Assembly: GCA_021205005.1 (NCBI GenBank)
Contig: JAJPYK010000134.1
Coordinates: 3,002 to 25,921, forward strand
Source: Paraprevotella sp.
GTDB lineage: Bacteria; Bacteroidota; Bacteroidia; Bacteroidales; Bacteroidaceae
DNA: 22,920 nucleotides
Direction: 5' to 3'
In this document: positions 1 to 7,714 of the stretch, piece by piece
Layout of the letters: each line of letters opens with the position of its first letter
Position numbering within the stretch: the first letter of the stretch is position 1
Position numbers and translations under genes: made by a program
Notes under the pieces: generated by a model
Databases searched by the model: none
Seen by the model: only the letters and a program-made list of their open reading frames with translations
What the model was told of the DNA's origin: nothing

Positions 1-2
1 GC

Positions 3-2321
3 GGAAAGGCCGAGGAATATCCTTACCGGCATCCGCGCGACGAACACCGGCTGCAAATGGCACTCTACAAAGAAATCTTATATTACAATCTGGGCCGGCT
101 GCACGGACAGGTGCAGTCTTTTCTTTTTTATTCACGCTATCCGCAGTTTTACGCTATCGACGTTCCTCAGGCAGAAATCCGCCGCGTCATGGCCTTGCGT
201 AATGCCATCCTACACCTCGAACATCGCCTGCGTAATGGGGCCTCCCGGGAGGTCATGGAAGAATTGGACGAAGCCCATCTCAACGTCAACAACCGCAAAG
301 ACCGTCTTTACATGCAGTACTTGCGTCCGCGATTGCTCGAGGTTCTGATCCCGCTCCGTCAAATGAACAATTTGGAATCGACTTATTTCCACTGTTTCCT
401 CACGTTCATGGAACGCGAACAGTTTTTAGCCAAAGTGGGCGACAGTCGTCCCGACTCTTCACGAGGCTTCGCCGAAACATGGACCGGCGATACCTTGTCC
501 AAACAACAGAACGGTAACATTCTCATCGACTTAAAACTACACCCCGTAACCGACGACGAAGGAACCATAACCGAACTACGGATGGAACTGCCGGACTACG
601 GCGATGACTTCCTCCCCAACTTCCGACCGGGCGATATGGTGATGCTCTACGAACGCCACAGCGAACGTGACCTGGCGACAAACAAACAATTTTTTCGATG
701 TACGGTAGAGGAAATGCAACCGGATTATCTGCTGTTGAAATTGGCCTATAAACAGCGCAACGTCGGCGCATTCCATCCCGACAGTCTCTACGCCGTCGAA
801 CCAGGCTACATGGATTCTACTTTCAATCAAACCTATTCGGGCCTGTTCGGACTGCTCGTCGCGCCCAAAGAACGAAAAGAACTTTTATTGGGACAACGAA
901 AACCGGGTGTAAATCCGACCGCCGTCCTGAATCGTCACTATCTGAACGAAGAAATAGACCGTATCGTACTGAAAGCCAAACAAGCCGAAGATTATTTTCT
1001 TCTTGTCGGTCCGCCGGGAACCGGAAAAACGTCGGTGGCCTTGAAATCCATGGTGGAAGAATTCCTGTCAGACTCTCCGGAAAAGACCCTCTTGCTCATG
1101 GCTTATACCAACCGGGCCGTGGACGAGATCTGTGCCATGCTGTCCTCTCTCTCGCCTGCACCGGACTACATCCGCATCGGGCAAGAATTGAGCTGCGCAC
1201 CGGAGTTCCGTTCCCGACTAATGCAGAATGCCATCGGGGACGCGACTTCACGCCGACAAATCTATGAGCGCCTGTCGCCCGTGCGTCTTTTTGCAGGTAC
1301 CGTCAGCAGCCTATGCAATCAAACGGAACTGTTCAGCCTGAAACCCGTCGACATAGCGATCATCGATGAGGCATCTCAGGTGCTCGAGCCCCAACTGCTG
1401 CCCTTACTCTGTGCCACGACAGAAGCCCATAGCGGAGATTACAACCTGCGCCGTTGCGCCATCGGCAAGTTCATTCTTATCGGCGACCATAAGCAATTGC
1501 CCGCCGTAGTCGTCCAACGTCCGGAAACCTCGCACGTCACCGACCCTTTGCTGAACAGCATCGGACTGACCGACTGCCGCAACTCGCTTTTCGAACGGCT
1601 GCACGCGCTGAGCATACGACAGGAAACGGAAAATATTGTAGAGATGTTGCACAGGCAAGGACGTATGCATCCCGCCATCAGTACATTCGTCAATGAAAAA
1701 TATTATCATGGGAACTTGGATCTTGTACCTTTACGGCATCAGGAAGAGGAATTGAAATTCAACGTACATCCTGAAGACAGGTGGAGCACCTTCATAGCCC
1801 GGACGAGAATGGGATTCATTTCGGTCATGCCGGAAGAAACGGAGGGAAATGAGAAAAGCAACCGAAACGAGGCCGAAACCGTAGCCCGTCTGGTAGAGAC
1901 CCTGTACGAATTGTTTCGACTGAACAAAATGGACACCGACTTACCCCGGCACGTCGGCATCATCGTACCGTTCCGTGCCCAAATCGCCATGATACGCAAA
2001 TCGCTTGATCGACGGCACATTCCCGGAAGCGACGCTATCACCGTCGACACGGTAGAACGTTATCAAGGCAGTCAACGAGATGTCATCATTTTCAGCACGA
2101 CCGTCAGCCGTTTCTATCAGCTCGACATCTTGTCCGAACCGATTCTGATCGAAGGGCAACTCCTCGACCGCAAACTCAACGTCGCGTTGACACGTGCCCG
2201 CAAGCAGTTTTTCCTTATCGGTCAAGAACAGCTCCTCCGCCACTGTCAGGCTTATCGCGAATGGCTGGATTACTTGGATGAAAACCAGATTCTGCGCCCG
2301 CTTTCCGACAAAGAGGAATAA
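3..2321 (+). CDS. UPF1/Dna2-type superfamily 1 DNA/RNA helicase, 5' end outside window
   Basis: ATP-dependent helicase of the DNA2/NAM7 (UPF1-like) SF1 group. The frame is open from base 3, so the first ATG at 57 is probably internal and the true start lies upstream. Visible motifs: Walker A GPPGTGKT at 1008-1031; motif II DEAS at 1365-1376, the usual UPF1-like form; motif III GDHKQLPA near 1482-1505; motif V VDTVERYQGSQRD near 2045-2082; and motif VI LNVALTRARK near 2176-2205. The roughly 315 residues before Walker A are not helicase core. They begin with a stretch (LYKEILYYN, then QVQSFLFYSRYP) that could be the tail of a Cas4/Dna2-like nuclease domain followed by a beta-barrel-like insertion, but this is inference. 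It converges on the HpaII-like gene. Likely role is DNA repair or replication-intermediate processing; a defence role is possible but unsupported. The helicase assignment is firm. Confidence 0.9.
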   Translation, partial: GKAEEYPYRHPRDEHRLQMALYKEILYYNLGRLHGQVQSFLFYSRYPQFYAIDVPQAEIRRVMALRNAILHLEHRLRNGASREVMEELDEAHLNVNNRKDRLYMQYLRPRLLEVLIPLRQMNNLESTYFHCFLTFMEREQFLAKVGDSRPDSSRGFAETWTGDTLSKQQNGNILIDLKLHPVTDDEGTITELRMELPDYGDDFLPNFRPGDMVMLYERHSERDLATNKQFFRCTVEEMQPDYLLLKLAYKQRNVGAFHPDSLYAVEPGYMDSTFNQTYSGLFGLLVAPKERKELLLGQRKPGVNPTAVLNRHYLNEEIDRIVLKAKQAEDYFLLVGPPGTGKTSVALKSMVEEFLSDSPEKTLLLMAYTNRAVDEICAMLSSLSPAPDYIRIGQELSCAPEFRSRLMQNAIGDATSRRQIYERLSPVRLFAGTVSSLCNQTELFSLKPVDIAIIDEASQVLEPQLLPLLCATTEAHSGDYNLRRCAIGKFILIGDHKQLPAVVVQRPETSHVTDPLLNSIGLTDCRNSLFERLHALSIRQETENIVEMLHRQGRMHPAISTFVNEKYYHGNLDLVPLRHQEEELKFNVHPEDRWSTFIARTRMGFISVMPEETEGNEKSNRNEAETVARLVETLYELFRLNKMDTDLPRHVGIIVPFRAQIAMIRKSLDRRHIPGSDAITVDTVERYQGSQRDVIIFSTTVSRFYQLDILSEPILIEGQLLDRKLNVALTRARKQFFLIGQEQLLRHCQAYREWLDYLDENQILRPLSDKEE

Positions 2322-2388
2322 AGCGTGGCCGAAAATGATCCGTCATCCACGGGGAGCGTATCCCAATGGACTCAAACGCATCTCTTCT

Positions 2389-2442
2389 TTATTTCTTCGT
2401 CCAACCAATTTTCAGATTCAGTTTCAAATAATAGGCATGATT
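2389..2442 (-). pseudogene. Untranslated C-terminal tail of the HpaII-like gene, beyond its TAG codon
   Basis: Reading on in the same frame past the TAG at 2443-2445 gives 17 further codons, NHAYYLKLNLKIGWTKK, before a TAA at 2389-2391. The YYLKLNLKI segment resembles the C-terminal beta-strand I recall for HpaII-family endonucleases (a KLNLQI-type ending). The tail therefore appears to belong to the gene and to have been cut off by a nonsense change. Adding it gives about 362 residues, close to the roughly 358 of R.HpaII. The family comparison is from memory. Confidence 0.6.
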
Positions 2443-3477
2443 CTAACGTTCCAGATAACCGTATTTATCTTGCTCGGGATGTCCCTTCTCCAGACGGGTA
2501 TGGGTAAAGAGGTAATCGGCAAAGATCTGACGCTCCGTCTTACGATAAGCCCGCATGCGCCCTTGCGCATCTACCATCACGAAACCGGCTACAGCCGAAT
2601 CCGTACCGTTATACAACTTGGCCGGACGCATGCCTAAAGCCAACGCTAAAAGAAATTCCTTGATTTTATAGCGGTAATATAAATGCTTGCGAATGAGTTC
2701 CTCTTTAATCTTCAAGGGATTCTTATCTTCGATGATCTCCGTCAATTCTGCCACGCTTGTAATATTGTCCAAGTGCATCACACGTATCATTTCAGCCAAT
2801 ACGCGAGGAAAATTCAGATCGATCAGACAAAGGTTGCTTCGAAAAATTTTCTCGGCCACATCACTATATTTCAACACACCGCCCATGCTTTCGATGTACA
2901 GCATCCGCCGGGCCACTTCGCTCGGATTGTCTGGGTCGTCCGTATAATTGATTTTGTTCACGGCAGGCTGGGAAAAACGGATGCCGGTCTGCTCAAACTT
3001 CAGGTTAGCCGTACGCCCGCCGTCCAAAATAGGATTCATCGTGCAAAGACGCGAATAGATGCGGAATCCCATGGACGGAAAGGTATCGTCGTGAAAAGTG
3101 ATATAGAAATCGGTACGATCGTCCGTACGGGCCTCCATATCATAAATCTTCAGTGCATCCAAAAAACCTTCCACCCCCTCCGGAGCCTCGATCTCGTCCT
3201 CCCGACATCGCCGGAGCGCATCCAAAATCAGGGCGGCCACCGTAGCAAAATCCTCACGCGGAAAACGTGCGTCCATCACCTCTCCTTTCACATGCACCTC
3301 CGAAGGTTCCACTGTATAACGGCGCGTTCCGTCATGTTCCTGACGGACGATACGGGCTATGGGAAGCGTACGTCCCGTGGGATTTCCCTCGGCATCGCCC
3401 AAGGTCAGTATTCCTTGCGCCAACAGGGCGAAGAACACATACAATTCATTCCATTCTCTACGTGTAGCAGTCAACAT
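2443..3477 (-). CDS. HpaII-family restriction endonuclease-like protein, truncated by premature stop
   Basis: The 344-residue product resembles type II restriction endonucleases of the HpaII family (CCGG cutters, PD-(D/E)XK fold). Recognisable blocks are the N-terminal TATRREWNELYVFFALLAQG, RSNLCLIDLNFPRVLAEM, KIKEFLLALALGMRPAK and the C-terminal FADYLFTHTRLEKG. The start at 3477 is chosen because family members begin with M-x-T...EW; ATGs at 3507 and 3522 are possible, but the last lies at or before the predicted transcription start. Two oddities: the family segment GFSIKS reads GFRIYS here (residues 137-142), so a likely active-site lysine is tyrosine 141, and the gene ends at TAG with a family-like tail still encoded downstream. 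No DNA methyltransferase gene lies in the window. It may be a catalytically dead or decaying nuclease, or a repurposed DNA-binding protein. Confidence 0.75.
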   Translation of the reverse strand: MLTATRREWNELYVFFALLAQGILTLGDAEGNPTGRTLPIARIVRQEHDGTRRYTVEPSEVHVKGEVMDARFPREDFATVAALILDALRRCREDEIEAPEGVEGFLDALKIYDMEARTDDRTDFYITFHDDTFPSMGFRIYSRLCTMNPILDGGRTANLKFEQTGIRFSQPAVNKINYTDDPDNPSEVARRMLYIESMGGVLKYSDVAEKIFRSNLCLIDLNFPRVLAEMIRVMHLDNITSVAELTEIIEDKNPLKIKEELIRKHLYYRYKIKEFLLALALGMRPAKLYNGTDSAVAGFVMVDAQGRMRAYRKTERQIFADYLFTHTRLEKGHPEQDKYGYLER

Positions 3478-3524
3478 GTCAGTTTCTTTTTTTAATCTGT
3501 TCTCCATACTCTTTTTAAGCAAGG

Positions 3525-3532
3525 CAAAAGTA
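3525..3532 (-). promoter_or_regulatory. Bacteroidetes -7 promoter box for the HpaII-like gene
   Basis: On the minus strand this reads TACTTTTG, a perfect match to the Bacteroidetes TAnnTTTG -7 element. Transcription would begin near 3518, leaving a leader of about 40 bases before the preferred start at 3477. No clear -33 TTTG is seen at the usual distance. Confidence 0.55.
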
Positions 3533-3554
3533 ACAAATAATATGGGATTTTACC

Positions 3555-3562
3555 TAACTTTG
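3555..3562 (+). promoter_or_regulatory. Bacteroidetes -7 promoter box for the serine dehydratase gene
   Basis: TAACTTTG matches TAnnTTTG exactly and lies 20 bases before the ATG at 3583, so the mRNA leader would be only about 14 bases. It is back-to-back with the minus-strand box at 3525-3532, with 22 bases between them, so the two polymerase binding sites overlap. Confidence 0.6.
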
Positions 3563-3582
3563 CAGCATAAATCCGTCATCAG

Positions 3583-4806
3583 ATGATTACGTTGAAAGAA
3601 TTATACCGCATAGGCTACGGTCCGTCGAGCAGCCACACGATGGGCCCGCGCAAAGCCGCCTCCCTGTTTTTGGAACGGAATTCCCAGGCCGCACATTTTG
3701 AAGTGACGCTCTACGGCAGTTTGGCCGCTACCGGAAAAGGACACATGACCGACAAAGCCATCCTCGACGTGCTGGGCACGGCACGGACCACTTTGATATG
3801 GCAACCTAAAATCTTCCTTTCGTTTCACCCGAACGGCATGAAGTTCAAGGGATTCGACACGGAAGGAAATACGACGGAAGAATGGACCGTATTCAGCATC
3901 GGAGGAGGAGCCTTGGCAGAAGAAGGCCAACAGCCCGCGTCGCAGGAAGACATCTATCCGATGAATTCGGGCACCGAGATTCTGTCTTGGTGCTTGAGCA
4001 CAGGCAAAAGCTATTGGGAATATGTGAAAGAATACGAAGATTATTCCATCTGGGAATACCTGGAGGAAGTGTGGGAGACAATGAAACAGGCCGTAAGAAA
4101 CGGACTGGAACATGAGGGTGTACTGCCCGGCCCCTTGGGACTGAGGTGAAAAGCCACTTCTTATTATGTCCGAGCTGACGGGTATCAGCACTCTATGCGC
4201 GCCCGCGGACTGCTTTTTGCCTATGCTCTGGCGGTGAGCGAAGAAAACGCCGGCGGAGGCAAGATCGTCACGGCCCCCACCTGTGGTTCGTGCGGGGTGT
4301 TGCCTTCCGTCCTTTATTATTTATCTGCCTCACGCGACATCAGCGACCAGCGCATACTGCGGGCCTTGGCCACGGCAGGACTTTTCGGCAACATCTTGAA
4401 AACCAATGCTTCCATCTCCGGTGCGGAGGTAGGATGCCAAGGCGAAGTAGGAGTAGCTTGCGCCATGGCAGCCACAGCCGCAGCACAATTGTTCGGAGGC
4501 ACGCCAGCCCAAATCGAATATGCAGCCGAGATGGGACTGGAACATCATTTGGGACTGACATGCGATCCCGTATGCGGATTGGTACAAATCCCGTGCATCG
4601 AGCGCAATGCCTATGCCGCAGCCCGCGCCATGGACGCCAATTCTTATGCCATGCTTACGGACGGCATGCACCAGGTTTCATTCGACAAAGTGGTGGAAGT
4701 AATGAAAAAGACCGGACACGACCTGCCTTCCTTATATAAGGAAACCGGCGAAGGTGGGCAGGCCGAGAACTACAAACGCATGTGGGAAACCTTGCACGTC
4801 CGTTAA
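3583..4806 (+). pseudogene. sdaA: L-serine dehydratase (iron-sulphur type), interrupted by an in-frame TGA
   Basis: L-serine ammonia-lyase converts L-serine to pyruvate and ammonia using a 4Fe-4S cluster. The N-terminal part (3583-4149, 188 residues) has the family signature GPSSSHTMGPRKAA. The C-terminal part (ATG at 4195, 203 residues) has RGLLFAYALAVSEENA, APTCGSCG, EVGCQGE and TCDPVCGL, which include the cluster-cysteine region. Both parts are in one frame, separated only by TGA at 4147-4149, where homologues as I recall them carry arginine (GLR-R-KA); CGA to TGA is a single transition. The intact protein would be 407 residues, a normal length. The break is inside the alpha domain and upstream of all the cluster cysteines, so it does not copy the natural two-subunit SdaAA/SdaAB split. 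TGA is a genuine stop elsewhere in the window (6914, 7711). The 3' end overlaps the convergent phosphatase gene by 4 bases. Confidence 0.88.
4147..4149 (+). other. In-frame TGA stop inside the serine dehydratase gene
   Basis: This codon follows CTG AGG (Leu-Arg). The frame continues without another stop for 218 codons to the normal end. Any product of the second half would need readthrough or re-initiation; the first downstream ATG is 48 bases on at 4195, and I see no strong Shine-Dalgarno sequence before it. Confidence 0.85.
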
Positions 4807-5276
4807 CCTTCCGGACGGCACAAGCTTTCCAACAAACCGGCGCAGGCGTCTTCCAGAATATCGATCACATTCTCGAAGCCGGAATCGCCGCCGTAATAAG
4901 GATCGGGCACATGATCGACGACTTTCAGCCGACTATAGTCGGTCATGCGCACCACCTTGTTTTCTTCTTCCAGTCCCGGGGCCAAAGCCTTGAGCCGGGT
5001 GATATTGCTATCGTCCATACCCACAATAAGATCGAAATCGAAGAAATCGTCATACCGGATCGGACGGGAAAGGTGTGTAATCCGATAGCCTCGACGCACA
5101 GCGTGGGCGCGCATTCTGGCATCGGCCTGCTCACCTTCATGATAATCGATCAGCCCGGCGGAATCTATAAGGAAGTCCTCTCCGCACCCGGCATCGGTAA
5201 CGAGTTTGCGCATAATCTCTTCCGCCGCACACGAACGGCAGATATTCCCCAGACAAATAAATAAGATCCGTTTCAT
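4803..5276 (-). CDS. Low-molecular-weight protein-tyrosine phosphatase
   Basis: Cytoplasmic phosphatase of the LMW-PTP/arsenate-reductase fold, 157 residues, the standard family length. The P-loop CLGNICRS (C8-x5-R14) is at the N-terminus, with Cys8 as nucleophile. The general-acid loop DPYYGG has Asp125. The start at 5276 gives the usual MKRILFICLGN beginning. It is the last gene of the minus-strand operon, 24 bases after the lipoprotein gene, and its stop overlaps the convergent serine dehydratase stop in GTTAAC. Such phosphatases often control bacterial tyrosine kinases of polysaccharide export, but no kinase is visible here, so the target is unknown. Confidence 0.93.
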   Translation of the reverse strand: MKRILFICLGNICRSCAAEEIMRKLVTDAGCGEDFLIDSAGLIDYHEGEQADARMRAHAVRRGYRITHLSRPIRYDDFFDFDLIVGMDDSNITRLKALAPGLEEENKVVRMTDYSRLKVVDHVPDPYYGGDSGFENVIDILEDACAGLLESLCRPEG

Positions 5277-5300
5277 GACTACCTTGTTTTCTCTCTTCGC

Positions 5301-5792
5301 CTACTGCCAGGTATAAGTATACGAACCGCTGCCCGAACCCCAAAGCTGACTGGCAGCCACGGTTGTAATACTGCCGTATAATCCCGACTGTCCGTCATTT
5401 CCGCCGCTCGGGGCCGTCTGGGGCGCCGTGGCCGAATAACTGTATTGCACTTTAAAACTGATGTCGGCCTGCTTTCCCGAGAAACCCGCCGGAAGCCGGA
5501 ACCCGATATAAGGATCGGATTTATCGTTATCATACACCACGCGGTAACTCTTCGTGAAAGTCGTATCCGTACATTTCACGCTCCATTGGTAGTCGGCTCT
5601 GTACAACAGATTGCCCAACGTGCGCTGCACAGCCGTGATCGTCACGGAATCTCCTGCATTCCATGCCGCAGGTTCTATGCGGAATCCTGCAAAAGAAGGC
5701 AAGGTACACACATGGTCGTCGTTATCACAGGCAGTCAGTCCCGTCACGACCATAGCGAAACAAGCCCACGGCATCAAATATTTCATCTTCAT
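5301..5792 (-). CDS. Small predicted surface lipoprotein of unknown function
   Basis: The 163-residue protein starts at ATG 5792, preceded by AAGGA at good spacing; an upstream extension of the frame overlaps maf and is rejected. A lipoprotein signal peptide ends in the lipobox LTAC, so Cys22 would be lipidated. The next residues, DNDD, are acidic, like the export signals that send Bacteroidetes lipoproteins to the cell surface (inference). The mature part contains alternating beta-type segments and ends with a glycine/serine/tyrosine-rich tail (GSGSGSYTYTWQ). I recognise no family; an immunoglobulin-like or other beta-sandwich domain is possible. It lies 11 bases after maf and 24 before the phosphatase gene, clearly in the same operon. 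Confidence 0.8.
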   Translation of the reverse strand: MKMKYLMPWACFAMVVTGLTACDNDDHVCTLPSFAGFRIEPAAWNAGDSVTITAVQRTLGNLLYRADYQWSVKCTDTTFTKSYRVVYDNDKSDPYIGFRLPAGFSGKQADISFKVQYSYSATAPQTAPSGGNDGQSGLYGSITTVAASQLWGSGSGSYTYTWQ

Positions 5793-5803
5793 GACATTCC
5801 TTT

Positions 5804-6385
5804 TTATAATGTTTTCAATTCTCGATATAAACGTTGTACCGGCAACCCCATCACATTGAAATAAGAACCGCAAAGGGAAGACACTCCCACGTAGCCGATC
5901 CATTCTTGGATACCATAGGCCCCGGCTTTATTCCACGGACGGTAATGCACCACGTAATACTCTATTTCCTCGTCCGTCAAGTCGTCGAAAGTCACTTCGC
6001 TCACTGCGGAAAACGTTTTCTTCATTTCCGTGGTCAACAGTGTCACGCCGGTAATCACCTGATGCGTCCGTCCCGAAAGCAAACGCAACATCGCCCGGGC
6101 ACCGGCCTCATCATGAGGCTTTCCCAATACCGTCCCGTCCACCCACACGATGGTGTCGGCTGTGAGGATCAATTCGTCCGGCTTCATCGAAGCCTCATAG
6201 GCTCCAGCTTTTTTACGGGAGATGTACTGCGGTATTTCTTCTCCTGCCAGACCGTCCGGATAAGATTCGTCTATACCGGGAATCACTCTTACCTCATAAG
6301 GGATGTCCAATCCGGCCAAAAGTTCTTTGCGGCGCGGCGAATTACTGGCCAACACCACGTGATATTTCTTTAAGTTCTCTAACAT
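5804..6385 (-). CDS. maf: Maf-family nucleoside triphosphate pyrophosphatase (dTTP/UTP type)
   Basis: House-cleaning pyrophosphatase that hydrolyses non-canonical or dTTP/UTP nucleotides to monophosphates in the cytoplasm. The 193-residue product has the Maf signature SNSPRR at 14-19, the catalytic-region ADT with Asp77, and GKPHDEAGARAMLRLLSG. The start at 6385 is preferred over the in-frame ATG at 6391 because the GGA ribosome-binding motif is six bases before 6385 but abuts 6391. It follows the kdsC-like gene by 13 bases, in the same operon. The dTTP/UTP subtype is inferred from overall resemblance to YhdE-type proteins. Confidence 0.92.
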   Translation of the reverse strand: MLENLKKYHVVLASNSPRRKELLAGLDIPYEVRVIPGIDESYPDGLAGEEIPQYISRKKAGAYEASMKPDELILTADTIVWVDGTVLGKPHDEAGARAMLRLLSGRTHQVITGVTLLTTEMKKTFSAVSEVTFDDLTDEEIEYYVVHYRPWNKAGAYGIQEWIGYVGVSSLCGSYFNVMGLPVQRLYRELKTL

Positions 6386-6398
6386 GATCATTCCGTGT

Positions 6399-6917
6399 TT
6401 ACCACCCGAAGGCCTGTTCGTCCTTCAACCATTTTCCTTGTGTTTTCAGGACCTGTTCTATGACATCACGACCGCAACCGAAGCCCCCCTTCAAATGGGA
6501 AATATAGAGAGAAAGTCCTTTGATTTCAGGAGCGGCATCAGCCGGCGAGCAGGGGCATCCGCAACGCCGCATCACCTCATAGTCGGGGATGTCATCGCCC
6601 ATGTACAACACTTCCTCATCCGTAAGGCCATACCGTTTCAGAAACGCCTCATAACTCGTTATCTTCACGGCACATCCCATGTAGACATCGGTCAGCCCGA
6701 GTCCTTCGTAACGCCGCCGCACGGCTTCCGTGTTTCCGCCCGTAATGACAGCCACATGCAATCCCGTTTTCACAGCCAGTTGCAAGGCATAGCCATCCTT
6801 GATATTGACCGAACGCATGGGTTCGCCGTCAGGATGAAGGAGAATGGTTTCCGCACTCAGCACGCCGTCCACATCGAAGACCAAGGCCTTTATCTTTTTC
6901 AAATCATAATTAATCAT
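6399..6917 (-). CDS. kdsC: KdsC-type HAD phosphatase (3-deoxy-D-manno-octulosonate 8-phosphate phosphatase)
   Basis: HAD-superfamily C0-type phosphatase, 172 residues, the normal length for KdsC. Visible motifs: DVDGVLS with Asp15 and Asp17 (motif I), VITGG at 57-61 (motif II), MGDDIPD with Asp108/Asp109 (motif IV) and the C-terminal [11 protein letters not shown] loop that completes the active site in the tetramer. It releases phosphate from Kdo-8-phosphate for LPS inner-core synthesis. The ATG overlaps the stop of the upstream DUF2520 gene in ATGA, so translation is coupled. A related KDN- or neuraminate-type substrate cannot be excluded. Confidence 0.9.
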   Translation of the reverse strand: MINYDLKKIKALVFDVDGVLSAETILLHPDGEPMRSVNIKDGYALQLAVKTGLHVAVITGGNTEAVRRRYEGLGLTDVYMGCAVKITSYEAFLKRYGLTDEEVLYMGDDIPDYEVMRRCGCPCSPADAAPEIKGLSLYISHLKGGFGCGRDVIEQVLKTQGKWLKDEQAFGW

Positions 6918-7714
6918 ATCTCACGGTTGTTTTCAGTTTCACGATTTCCGGCCAGCTCATGTATGCTCCGGCTCATCATCTCATAAATATGCCGCACGGC
7001 AGGATGGCCGTCGAGCAGGGCGCACTGACGGTCTATCACGTTACGGTCATATCGCACGGCAGGACCGGTTTGAGCCTCCGACGGCGGAAGGCGATGGATC
7101 TTACGCGCCGTCTCGTCAATCAAAGGCCACATCACATCGAACGGTATGTCCTGCTCCTTCAACAACTCGGCCGACAAGGCATAACAATGGTTCACGAAAT
7201 TACAGGCAAACACAGCCGCCAGATGCAGATAACGCCGCCGCTCCGAATCCATATACATCACCCTGCCGGACACGCTTTGCGCCAAACGCTCCGTCTGCTC
7301 ACGCGCCTCCTCGCTCCCGGCCTCGATGAAACAGGGAATCTCACGGAAATCCACCGGACAAGTACGGGAAAAGGTTTGCATGGGGTAAAGCACGCCGTAA
7401 CAAGATGCGTGACCGCGAAAGACATCCAGCGGCATGCTGCCGCCCGTATGCAGGCATAAGGCATGCCCCGTACGGGGAGCGATACGTACGGTGAGTTCTT
7501 CCAGCACGCTGTCCTTCACCGAGAAGATATAAACGTCGGCTCCGGACATCACGGCATCAATGTCGTCTGTGGCCGGACATTCCAGACGTTCGGCCAAAGC
7601 TCCGGCCGAGGCCATCGTCCGGCTGAACACCTGACAGGTTTCATGTCCGGCCTCTTTCAACGCAAGTCCCATTTGCGTGGCCAGATTCCCGGCTCCGATC
7701 CAAACGACTTTCAT
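6914..7714 (-). CDS. Rossmann-like and DUF2520 domain protein
   Basis: The 266-residue protein starts with [16 protein letters not shown], a Rossmann dinucleotide-binding loop, followed by a C-terminal helical DUF2520 domain ([15 protein letters not shown] to the end). The layout resembles ProC and F420-dependent NADP oxidoreductases, so an NAD(P)-dependent reductase is likely, but the substrate is unknown. The start at 7714 overlaps the nitroreductase stop in ATGA; an upstream extension to 7756 would run into that gene and is rejected. The 3' end overlaps kdsC in the same way. The gene order DUF2520, KdsC-like, Maf recurs in Bacteroidales as I recall, hinting at a shared envelope-related role. 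Confidence 0.88.
   Translation of the reverse strand: MKVVWIGAGNLATQMGLALKEAGHETCQVFSRTMASAGALAERLECPATDDIDAVMSGADVYIFSVKDSVLEELTVRIAPRTGHALCLHTGGSMPLDVFRGHASCYGVLYPMQTFSRTCPVDFREIPCFIEAGSEEAREQTERLAQSVSGRVMYMDSERRRYLHLAAVFACNFVNHCYALSAELLKEQDIPFDVMWPLIDETARKIHRLPPSEAQTGPAVRYDRNVIDRQCALLDGHPAVRHIYEMMSRSIHELAGNRETENNREI

Noticed and set aside
2194..2637. Plus-strand frame overlapping the helicase end and the HpaII-like gene end
   Set aside because: It runs through two genes in other frames and has no protein-like features.
2683..3495. Long plus-strand open frame of 270 codons opposite the HpaII-like gene
   Set aside because: It is the antisense shadow of a recognisable minus-strand protein and has no family features.
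3583..4806. Genome-wide reassignment of TGA as a sense codon to explain the serine dehydratase stop
   Set aside because: TGA ends the DUF2520 and nitroreductase genes at their expected lengths, with ATGA overlaps into the next genes, so it acts as a normal stop here.
4195..4806. Second half of serine dehydratase as an independent alpha-subunit gene
   Set aside because: It lacks the first part of the alpha domain, has no visible ribosome-binding site, and is in frame with the first half apart from one stop.
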